Below are positions 48,085 to 57,400 of a stretch of 64,000 nt of DNA, in pieces. Under the pieces are notes generated by a model. That model was not told the origin of the DNA, made no database searches, and was given only the letters and a program-made list of their open reading frames with translations. The stretch is from contig VWZW01002585.1 of NCBI GenBank assembly GCA_013397115.1, forward strand, positions 2,975,297 through 3,039,296. Reading direction: 5' to 3'. This DNA comes from Edolisoma coerulescens (Eukaryota > Chordata > Aves > Passeriformes > Campephagidae). The first letter of the stretch is position 1; the number at the start of each line of letters is the position of its first letter. The position numbers and the translations under genes are program-made.

Positions 48085-48240
48085 GTGTGTCTCACCTTAC
48101 TAGGTTTGGAGCTTTGGGGACAGGGACTGTGCCTTACTGTATATCATGAACAACACCAAGTACAAGAGGGTTTTGACCTGCTGGTCCTCCAGGAGCTGCT
48201 CCAATAAATAGTAGCAGTTGGGAAACAGTCTGTAACACAT
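48085..48240 (+). repeat. L2/L3 (CR1-clade) LINE 3'-end remnant
   Basis: TTGGAGCTTTGGGGACAGGG, ACTGTGCCTTACTGTATAT, a CACCAAGTACAAGAGGGTTT segment, CCTGCTGGTCCTCCAGGAGC and CCAATAAATAGTAG follow the order of old amniote LINE 3' ends: GGGCAGGGACTGTGTCTT..., CCTAGCACAATGGGG..., CCTG...GGGGCCTCTAGG.GCTAC, then AATAAATAATAA. The final AATAAATA is the usual tail. Sense orientation. The copy is very diverged. Confidence 0.5.
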
Positions 48241-48913
48241 TGCTGTTACTGTTGGAGTTTAAAGTGAAATGGAAAGATCAGCTCGACAGCCCTACCAGTC
48301 CTGGTCTTTGGTGGTAGATATTGTCCTCGTTACAGTGAATTCAGTAAAAGATACTATGTCAATCGCTGACCCTGGCAGTTGCTGAAAACCCCAAATTTAT
48401 AATGAATGCAGGCGTGCTCCAGGTGGTTGGCTTCCTTCACCATCAACCCCTATTCAAATACATTTATGCACATGTGCCCCTACTGTATATTGGGCACAGA
48501 CCTTGATCAGCTGTTCATCTGTGAGAAACAATCTGTGGGAAACCTGAACTCTGTGATGATACCATCACTCTCAAGAGGGGCAATGGCTAAAAAGCAACAC
48601 CAAAGTGAAACGGAGAATGTGGCACACTAAATGTTGTGCTGTGCTTCTCTATGCAATCTGCTGTTCTAGCCCTCATGGAATAGATCTGCCCAATATTGCA
48701 TGTCTTGAGCTAACTATGCCTCTCTTCAGATGCTCTTTACAGAATTGTGTGGTGCCACCCGATTGTGTTTGGTTGACGTGGGAGCTGGAGCTGCTCTCCA
48801 CAATCCACCTAAGAGCACTTCTCTTTCTCCCACCAAAATGAGAGACCAAAACAGTGCTGCCCCACTTAAGGGCTCAGCTGTGGGTCTAAGAGCAAGTTAT
48901 GCTGCTGATGCCC
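48241..48913. other. Unassigned moderate-GC segment before the LTR
   Basis: Base composition is less AT-rich than most of the window. Overlapping frames at 48406-48942 reach 78 codons but have no domain. It may be an unrecognised repeat body. I see no splice or promoter signals. Confidence 0.35.
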
Positions 48914-49360
48914 TGTTGGGACTACCCAAAAACAGAGGCTAGACAAAATTAGGAGAATAAAAAGTGGTTTTATTTATTGAAGGGCCTTCAGGTACGTTTT
49001 GGGCAGACGAAGCCCACCCAGGGGCTATACCCAAAAATGGACGATGGGTCATGGGTTTTCATTCTTTTATAAGTTTGGTCCATTTGCATATCGGGGGTTA
49101 CTCCTCCAATTACAGCTTCAGGTAATGAAATAATTTACTCCAAGTTTGCTCCCCCCCAACTCACTTTTGTTTACATTTCTCTGGGCCAGAGACAGTAAGG
49201 TGCCCTTGGTTTCCAGGCCTAGAGAGGAATTGTTTTGTCTGACCAAAATGGGAGAACAGTAGCTAATAGTCTGTATTGAGTTTAGAGTTATACACTAAAG
49301 AATTACAGGATTACAGATATGTGAAAAACATAGAAGCTAAAATCCTAAGGCATCACTGCA
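48914..49360 (-). mobile_element. Solo LTR of an avian endogenous retrovirus, near full length
   Basis: Read on the - strand, the element starts TGCAGTGATGCCTTAGG and runs through a U3-like region to a TATA box CTTATAAAAG (near 49065). It continues through an R-like segment with TGGGCTTCGTCTGCCC, an AATAAATAAAACC polyadenylation signal near 48978, and ends GGGTAGTCCCAACA. TG...CA ends, about 447 bp length and correctly spaced TATA and poly(A) signals make an LTR very likely. No gag, pol or env remains lie beside it, so it is a solo LTR. A convincing target-site duplication is not visible. The family name is not assigned; by feel it resembles songbird ERVL-type LTRs. Confidence 0.7.
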
Positions 49361-49600
49361 TTAGCAGTACTGCGGGGGAACCCTGGAATTGGTCCTAACT
49401 CCCAAATAAAGTTCAAAAGGAAAGTGAGAAGTTAATGGAATGAGAGCAGCCCCCCAAATCTACCTTCTTTTAATCCGAGTCCTTGCCCAAGAGGTTTAGT
49501 AGCATGTCTTAAACTTGGTGGTATCTTAATACTTTCTGGGTGTCAGTATTTTGAATAATTCAGATGCTGTCACCTGTCATTAATCTATGCCTCCTCTGCC
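49361..49600. other. No gene seen
   Basis: Spacer between the LTR and the next repeat. A CpG-containing CTGCGGGGGAACCC word is at 49370-49383. Confidence 0.4.
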
Positions 49601-49775
49601 AGTCAGGGTTCTGACATTGTCTGTGGGTGGGATCCAGTACCTGAAAAGTTTCATTGTGTTCCCTGCTGTTTCACATCTGAAGAAGGGCTTACATGCCTGA
49701 AAGCTCGTCTGTTCTTTTCTAACGAAGTCAATTGGTTTAATAAATTCTATTACCCTTCTGAACTAACCCTGCCTC
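49601..49775 (+). repeat. Old interspersed repeat with CTGAAGAAGGGCTT...CGAAAG-type core
   Basis: The core reads CATCTGAAGAAGGGCTTACA, TGCCTGAAAGCTCGTCTG and then GTCAATTGGTTTAATAAATT and CTATTACCC. I remember a frequent repeat in turtle, crocodile and bird DNA with the same order: TCTGAAGAAGTGGG..., CACGAAAGCTTATG, then CAAATAAATTTGTTAGTCT. The first part is a short inverted motif. The family name is uncertain. The flank on either side (to 49601 and 49775) may belong to it. Confidence 0.45.
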
Positions 49776-52235
49776 TAGTCCATTGCTCATTGCACTGTGC
49801 TTTTTCCTCAATTACCCTTAAATGCAACTCCTTCCTCTTCAGTTTTATACTTTTTTTCTCTTTTCCTAATTTTCCTTCTATCATCCCTCTATGTGTATTT
49901 ATTTCCCCTATCTATAACACTGTTTCATTTTAAAAGACAGAACATAAAACACATTTAAAAATTACACTTCCGACTATGCAGCTTATACTCTCTTGGCCTG
50001 AGTTGCCTTTCACACCTATAAGGCTTTGTCTTTTTCAATCTTTGCTTTTGAAGGCTTCAGCATTCTCCTAATAGCAGCCTGTTTCGATGAAAAGCAGGAT
50101 TGCAGGACAGACTCTAAAGAAAAGCTAGTTAGAATAAGATTTGTCTTGGCAAAAATGACAGTCAGAAGTTTGACCTGATGGTATTTTCATCTAAAAATTT
50201 GGAAGGAAAAATAATTTTAAAATTTTAAAAGAACAAAAAACATTCAGGAAGGTAAATATTGAAGTATATTTTATTTTTTTATCCCAGTCATTCAAAGAAC
50301 ATTTTATTATGAACCAAGGAATTCACAGAAATTACCCAGTCCACAGTGACTTCTCTCTTATATTGTTCTGATGCAATATGCAAACACTTAACTAAAAAAC
50401 ATTTTTCATTTGGACTGAAGATAGGAGTATGCAACAATTTTTATAATCAGATACCATTCTTTAATTATCAAAATAAAAATTAGAAATTAAGTTTACATTT
50501 GAAATTACAGAAAAGCACGTTCCAGGAATCTTAACAGAGTTAACTCTTTCTTTTGGAAAGTAATGTCACTTGTTTTGCCCCCTTTACGTTCCTTTAAATC
50601 ACTATGATGAGGGCTTAGAGAGGTAACTTTTATCCATGTCTTTCATCAAAGTTTACAGTCTATTAATTTAGATACAGTTTTAAATACAAGTCAATTGCAT
50701 TTTCAACACATCTTGAAAAAACTTTCTGACTATTCTCTTTCCTGTCTCAAAACTGTTCTTACCCTCTCCAAGACATCACGGAGAAGTTAACGTAGAATGA
50801 CCTGTTGGTAGTTTTCTAAGAAGTTGTCAAATCAGGCACATAACTGAAGACAAATTTCAACTATTACTGTAGCCTATCACTTCCCCATCATATTGGATTT
50901 AACTCTCAATAGTGTATTGAAAAATAAGCATTCAAATCAACTTGTTGCAGTAAACAATACTGCAGCAAAAACAGTATTATAAAATTTTTTGTGACCTTTT
51001 GGGAAAAGTGTTCATTTCATGGGGATTTCTAGGAAAAAAGTGCCAATTTCATGCAAATTCAGGGGGGAAAGGTAGATTGGAAGGGTTTTCTTGGGAGGTA
51101 TAAAAGCTGTAATGATTGCAAAAGATATACAAGCCTAATAATCATGAAAGCAACACTCTTTTTCTAGTGTATATTAATCGCCTCATATCATGCTGGCAAA
51201 ATGTAGAAATGGGATGTTTTACCACAACCATGATGAAATGCATCTTTACATTAATTTCCAAACAGTTCTAAAAATGGATCCTTAAATCAATATCTTGTGG
51301 AGTTCTCTGGGGGCTCAAATACTTCTTCCTCCTCACTGAAACCTAGGAGTATCAAGGTCATCCTGAGTTTAGATGTCTATCCCACATGTCTAAACAACTG
51401 TGCTTGATTATCTGAACAGATTATATGAGAATAAGCCTTCTGTTATTGCTCCCCTCCTTTTACTCTGAGGTTTATGGGGGCATGGGTGGAGCACACGCAG
51501 CCAGTTGTAGCAACAGTTTACTGTTGAATTTGAAATGAATGTAAAATAAAAGGTGAGAAAAATCAGAAAAAGTTTTGTGATTATTTAGATTTTTAGTGAT
51601 TTACTTATCTGCTATAATGCAATCAGTAAGAAAAGTGAAAGATGTACCATGAGTCCTTCAAAAGAGTAGAAAGTGTGAAATTTGGATTTGTCTATTTCCA
51701 AAATTTCATTCAATCTTTCTCAGTAAGTCTTGTCTGCTTCTAGTGGAGAATGCTAATAGCCAGACTGAAACTATCAGAACAATATAGAGAGCTTAATATA
51801 ATTTTCACAAGACAAGTAGTGAAAACTGCTCATATGTGGTATGAGCACTTTACCACCCTTAGCAGTTTAACAGCTGATACTGACTCTGGAGCAGGGGTTG
51901 GATTTCTGGTACGTTTTGGCAACTGTTTGAGTCCCCCTGGTCCAGATTTGGGAAAGCTGCAGAGCTGTGGTGTCAGCACCAAACTATTAAAATTTCTAAA
52001 GTCTTATCCATAATGTTTGTCACCTTGAGATTCAATTGCATGAGAATGAATAATGTTGCATTTTATTAGCTATGCTGAACTAGAATCAGAGACATGTTTA
52101 ATTTGTATACAATCAAAATAGTAGAATTACTGAATGAAGGATGTTTACTGTATCTCATATGGTATCTCTCTTCCTTTGAAATTTGTTGTTAAAGTTTCAT
52201 CATTTACATTTGTTGATTATTAATCTCTCTATCTC
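49776..52235. other. No gene seen
   Basis: AT-rich DNA with T-rich words at 49850-49870. Weak factor-word clusters occur at 50510-50720 (TAACAGAGTTAACTC, ATCAAAG, TTAATTTAG, two CpGs) and 50920-51000. The 87-codon frame at 51750-52013 is not recognised. Confidence 0.45.
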
Positions 52236-52305
52236 TTGGATTATGGGTTTCTTAAAATAGCCACAATCTATTGAATTATGAGTTTCTTAAAATAGCCACA
52301 AACTA
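52236..52305 (+). repeat. 35-bp tandem duplication, two copies
   Basis: Copy 1 is 52236-52270 and copy 2 is 52271-52305. Both contain TTTCTTAAAATAGCCACAA, and by direct count they differ at 3 of 35 positions. A recent-looking local duplication not explained by a known repeat. Confidence 0.9.
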
Positions 52306-53803
52306 AGAGAATCTTTATGCTGTTCTAACTCTTTCTCTGGAGTCACAAAAAAAAAAGAAAGTATGTCACAGTCTAAATGTGTGACCTCAGCTATCCCAAA
52401 GTAGTATAAAAAGCATTTCCAGAAGAATGAGGGGATGTACTATAACCTGACTATAGTGTAGAAAGAAACTGCATAGTGACCGTCATACAAAATGCTTATT
52501 AGAGAGATGACTCTTTACAAAGTTGTAACTTTAAAAGACAGTTTTATTGACTTGCAGAAAACCTGTAAATCCAGCAAAAGATGAAATAATATATCAGAGA
52601 AGTCCACTATAGTTTAGCAAGGGATCACAGAGTTCCATTAATAGTGCAATAGGAGGCAAAAAAAAAATTATATACAAATATAGCAAAGGTTTATGTAGCT
52701 CTGATGAGACTCCCCTAGGGAACTGGAAGAGACTCAATAGGTGAGAAGGAGATAAGAGGGGGGGAGATGGGTGGGAAATTATTGCCAATCTAGAAGGAGG
52801 AGGCTGAACAAATTATTCTAATGGCAGTTTTTAGGAATACATCTTGAATGCACAAGCTGATAGCAATAATTGAATGTGATAAAATCCTAGACAGTGAACT
52901 TTCTTTTAGCACAAACATGTCAAGACAAAAATATCAAGTCACATAAAGACCCTCCACCCCCTTCCTGACATCATGGTTCAACATTAGTCATGGTTGGCAA
53001 ACTTACTCTGAACTTACTGAAACAAAATTTAAACAAAAAAAGCCATAATGGGAAAATGGAAAAAAACCTATCACCTATTCTTCAACTAGTTGTGGTTGGA
53101 AGGAGTTCTAGAGGTGCATCTTTTTTGTAACTATTTAATGGAAAAGTGAAGAGATAACATTACCACAGTTCTAAAATCCCGGAAGTAGTGGAGAGTGAAG
53201 GCAACAAGTCCAGCTGAGGCCATAGATTAACACATAAACACTACAAACTACCATGCTAAAACTACAGAAATAGTTTAAAATTAATACATTTTGGCTTTCA
53301 TGATTTTTGTTAATGAAATCCAAAACCACTTTGAAATAGAGCAAAGAATATGGTCGTTCTTTTTGTCTGAAGATGAAAGAAAATAGAGTGCTGAGAAGCC
53401 AAAGAAATTCACCTTGAGTCACACTGAAATTTTGACAGTGCTTGAAAATAGCTCCGGCTTTCTTGCTCAAGTCTTGAGAGATGGACTGCCCTCTCTGTAC
53501 CCCTCACACTGCGTACCTTCCTCCAGGATCCCAGCAAAAATAACTTCTGAGCCCATGTCTGAGGCTGTCTGTGGATTTGAACATAGAAGACGGTGATTAC
53601 AGAGCATGATTTTGACATGGACCCCCAGGTGTGACAAAACCGTTATAAAAAAATAGCAGGAAAGGACAGAAAAATAACTATTTTAACACCAAATAACTGC
53701 TTGGAAGTAACAGCTGAGGTCACTAGCCAGGGAACAAGGACAATCAGGGCCCACCGAGGATTTTGTAGTCATCTGAGTAATCCTTTATTTACTGTTTGAT
53801 ACA
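52306..53803. other. No gene seen
   Basis: AT-rich DNA with A10 near 52347 and A9 near 52660. The 99-codon frame at 53171-53470 (-) and the opposed frames at 53409-53618 have no recognised motif. A G-rich AGAGGGGGGGAGATGG word lies near 52754-52769. Confidence 0.5.
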
Positions 53804-54191
53804 GTGAAACCAATGGCTACTGGTCACTGCAGACTTGACAATACCAAACTCATGGTAAGCTTACATCTGGGGGGAAGACAACACACATCATTGCTACAGG
53901 CCAATGCTGAAAAGGTCTGGCAAACAGCAGTGAAGGACATGAGCACCATCAACTGCATTCCGCTCAAGGCAGAAGCGAGCAAACTGCACCCACAATACAA
54001 GAAGAAAAGCATGTTTCCATTTAAATATGCTATAGACAATTTTTCATTGCTCACAATATTAAACTACATGACATTAACTGAACATCAGGGCGCAAGATCT
54101 CCACTTGTTTTCTGTGGCTTTAAAAAGTACATTTGTGGGAAATGATGCCACTTTAGTCTCCTCCTCCCAATTCTACAAAAAAAAAAAAAAA
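53804..54191 (+). other. 113-codon open frame followed by an A15 run, possible retrocopy or chance
   Basis: The frame 53804-54145 is 113 codons, mixed in composition and not low complexity, with a Lys/Gln/Ala-rich middle. It ends 31 bp before a run of 15 A (54177-54191), the layout of a processed retrocopy. Against this, there is no AATAAA before the A run, no flanking duplication seen, and the protein resembles nothing I know. An opposed 76-codon frame (53824-54054) overlaps it. Probably chance. Confidence 0.15.
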
Positions 54192-55739
54192 TCCCAGTAG
54201 CTTTCTTTTTGTATAACTTTGTATACATTGACTTTTGTTTGTTGTGGAGAATTAGATCCTTTGGCAAATGAATCATCTACTGTGCCACATCTTTTCTTCC
54301 TCAAGAGGGTAGAGCCTTAGGCTTTGCATCAAATTGTACAGTACACAATTTTTTAATTTGTTGGAGTTTATTTCTAGTTTGCAAATTATTTGATTGAGTC
54401 AAGTGCAGTCATAAGGTGGAAAAGTGGTGATAGATGGGTATGATAAATGCACTTTGAAGAAAAGTGCCTCAAGAAAGCTGTGCAGATGTATTCAGCTGCA
54501 TAATATCAGATTTCCATGAAAAGGGTAGCCATTGATATACTAGAAGAACTCCCACTAATGGAATCATAATTAGTGCAAGCTACTTGCATCCTGTGCAAAG
54601 TTAACTCTCCCTTGTCACAGATAAGAGAGTAATAGTGTTTTAGTATAGCTTGGTGCTTTGCTACTTGCATTTACAAATGCACTTTAAATTAAATCCTTTC
54701 TCAGATGATAGGTGGTGATTGGGATTGCCTACTAGAGCTGTGTTTGGAATTTTCTTGCTGTATATATCACTTATGAGGTGCTGAAATTAAGTTTTGGTAT
54801 TCAGGGGTGTGGGTTGTTTAAGGACCCTCTGCTTGGGCAGGTACTACCATGGACTGCAGGTTCAACTTCTGTTTCTGTCTGAATTATCTACATCAAAGTA
54901 TGATGGGAACTTCACACTGACGTCACTTTTCCATTTGCAATCTGGATGTACCCACTGAATAATAAGAGCACAGAGAAAAAATATAGAAAACTAGTGATGT
55001 TAAAGATTTATTCTGGAATTTTTTTTTACTTTCAGTCATAGGATTTTTGTGTTATATTTTGGCCTAAGAATTTTCCTTGAAATCTAAGGCACTTTAGGGT
55101 CTCCAAAAAGTAAAAAAAACCCAGAACAGATTGGAGTGAGGATATTACCGTCCACACTAGAAATTGTCTTCTGGCAATAGATGGCTGTGAATGGCTACAT
55201 TTCCTCTCAGGGCAAGGACTTCTGAATTCCTTGAAGCACTGCTACAATGAGCAGTCGCTTCTAGAGCACTAAAGCAGACCTGGTCATTCATATGCTTGAA
55301 ATAATTCAATTTTGGTTTTTATGATTATATACTTAGGTCTTAGCTGAGCTACTGATGGTTATAGTACCACTGAAGATGGTATGGGCCACAGTATCAGGGC
55401 TGATGACTGAACAAAGAGGGGCTGCAACGGATTCAGCAGAGGTCCATGTACAGCTGCCAGATGAGAAATGGGTCCTGTTTGTCAATATAGTATGAAGAAT
55501 ACAAATGAAATGGGGTTCTTCAAGCTTGGTATGATGCCAGTGAAAGCAGTGGAGCTCCTCTGATTTATAGAAGAGGAGCACCTCAACTGCAATATTTTAT
55601 TATTGTATTTTAGTGGGTAATTGAATATGAGGAAACTGTGCACATTGTATAGATTTTTTTCTTTTTTGTAACAGCAAAACGGGATTTTGCCAAACTTCTA
55701 ATGAGAAGTCAGTGTGTAAATTTCATTATTGTCAGAGGA
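54192..55739. other. No gene seen
   Basis: AT-rich DNA. The stretch 54320-54700 has many AT-rich factor words (AAATTATTTGATTG, CATAATTAGTGC, ACAGATAAGAG) but no CpG. It includes a short 7-bp inverted pair at 54331-54351. The 82-codon frame at 55333-55581 (-) is not recognised. Confidence 0.45.
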
Positions 55740-56260
55740 TGAATGTGTAAAGCATGACTGAATCAATCCCGTAGTCTTTATTTTAAACCATTCTGTAGCA
55801 GTTATCAAAGCATTTTGTGTAGTTCACTACCCTGCTCAAGTAGAAGGATTTGTAGAAATATTACTCGGTAAGAAAGGGTTAAAAAGTGGAAGATAAAGAG
55901 CTCCACGTGTCATTGTTTTAGTAACAGTAATGTTATGTCTCTGCCACAGTGCATAAAGAAAAGAAAAAAATGCTGACAAGAAAAGAAATATCACACTTTA
56001 AAAACTTTACTGAGTCTAAGGAAGGCACTTTTAAATTTGTGCCAGTTACAGTAATTAGTAAACTTGTTCTTAATAGTGTTGTTAAAATGTAATTTTTTCA
56101 CACTTTCTCTGACTTTGACACTGCTGCTTTTTAAACTTCATTTTGCACTTTGTTCCATTGTTCTTTAATCTTCTGCACTTTGCATTTAGTATCACTGAAA
56201 TTTCGCACTTACTATGTCAATAACATCTGGCAAAATTGCCACCTATTAAGAGTAAGTGTT
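55740..56260. promoter_or_regulatory. Candidate conserved element with E-box and TCF-type sites
   Basis: A GCAGTTATCAAAGCATTTTG word (TCF/LEF-like ATCAAAG) near 55800, a CTCCACGTGTCATTG segment with a perfect CACGTG E-box at 55903-55908, and CpGs in ATCCCGTAG, TACTCGGTAAG and TTTCGCAC occur together. GCACTTT words recur at 56145-56180. There is no repeat and no ORF. The E-box can bind bHLH factors. The role is inferred. Confidence 0.27.
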
Positions 56261-56639
56261 CTTTTTTCTCCTGTGAGAAATGTGATGGTGTATTATATTG
56301 GTTTCCCTTGAGAGGCTAAGGAGACAATTTTAAAGCAGATAAATGCATTAAAGAAATAACCTGAACTACAAGAGAAGGTTAACGAAAGTCAGAAACTTTT
56401 TACTTTTTTTTTTTCACCCTTTTTTTTTTTTCTTTGATAAAAGCATCCTGTATATCTGGGGAGTTCAGTTATGCAATGTTTTGCACATTTGGGTGTATGT
56501 TACATTCCATAATGCTGCTGCAGGATACGATATGTTCGCATAGGTTTTTATCTACAACTTTTTCTGGCCATGTTGGATACGTGTCAGTTTAGTGATGTAT
56601 TGCAGCAAATGTGCTGGTTAGCTGAGCACTGCTAGATCA
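56261..56639. other. No gene seen; T-rich runs
   Basis: T11 and T12 runs lie at 56404-56414 and 56420-56431, separated by CACCC. Otherwise nothing. Confidence 0.5.
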
Positions 56640-56760
56640 CTGTGAAAACACGGAAGTGATTTTCCAGAGGTGATGTAGCCAGGGGTAGGCCTGGGTTTGA
56701 GTTCCCCACCTCCATGGTCAAGCACTATTCCAGTTCACTCGTGCATGGAATGAGTGTCAA
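56640..56760 (+). repeat. MIR-like SINE 3'-part remnant
   Basis: GGAAGTGATTTTCCAGAGG, TGATGTAGCCAGGGGTAG, GCCTGGGTTTGAGTTCCCC, then CTCCATGGTCAAGCACTATT and CCAGTTCACTC. This follows MIR sense order: GAAGTGACTTGCCCAAGG, CACAGC.AGTGG..G, CCTGGGTTTGAACCC, CTCCAAAGCCC..GCTCT, CCACTACAC. It is diverged, but the order of five words is consistent. Confidence 0.5.
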
Positions 56761-57339
56761 GTTCCTTCTCACAGTAGAAATATTCTACAGAAGGAGATGC
56801 CATGGGCTGAAGTGATCATCCTAGCTCCCTCTGTACTTACCAGCCCAGATAGAAAGTCCCTGACCTTTGACATCACCCATAGTCAGGAGACTGACCCACT
56901 TTGGATGTGCTGTCTTCAACAAGGCCTTCTCAAGTTGGGACATACACATGCATGTCTGGACATAGTCTGGCCTTTAAAGTGTACAACCTTCTCCCAAACT
57001 ATATAAATATCTTGAGTATGTATGTGATATATATACAGTGCCCGTAAATGAAACTGAATTTAGAGAATGAAGTACAGCCTGAGTGACAGACTTTTCCTTT
57101 ACCACGGGTAATATCTGTGTGAAACTGAGCCCCCCGTCCTATACAGATGCTGAAATGATGCTGGACTTCACATAATTGCACACAAGGCAAGGAAGGAAAA
57201 AATTTCACAGGAGAAAATCCTGTAGCACTGTTTACACCATGGGGTCAATTTGCATAGTACAGTCTCCCATGGCATTGCAGGAGTGTGAGATGTGACGGGC
57301 TAAAGGAAACACAGCATGTTCCAGGGCCTGTCAAAGACA
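56761..57339. other. No gene seen
   Basis: Moderate-GC DNA. Frames at 56797-57006 (+) and 56999-57208 (-) are under 70 codons with no motif. A GAGCCCCCCGTCC word lies at 57127-57139. Confidence 0.45.
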
Positions 57340-57400
57340 TGGGAAATCTTTCCTTTGACTTTGGCAGAGCTTTGGCCTGAGTCCCCATTATAAAAGCAAA
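57340..57400. repeat. Old dispersed amniote repeat fragment
   Basis: GAAATCTTTCCTTTGACTTT, then GGCAGAGCTTTGGCCTGAGT, resembles the remembered AAATCTTTCCATTGACTTCA, GTG.GCTTTGGATCAGG.C. It is related to the pieces at 11885, 15221, 46598 and 63145. Short and diverged. Confidence 0.35.
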
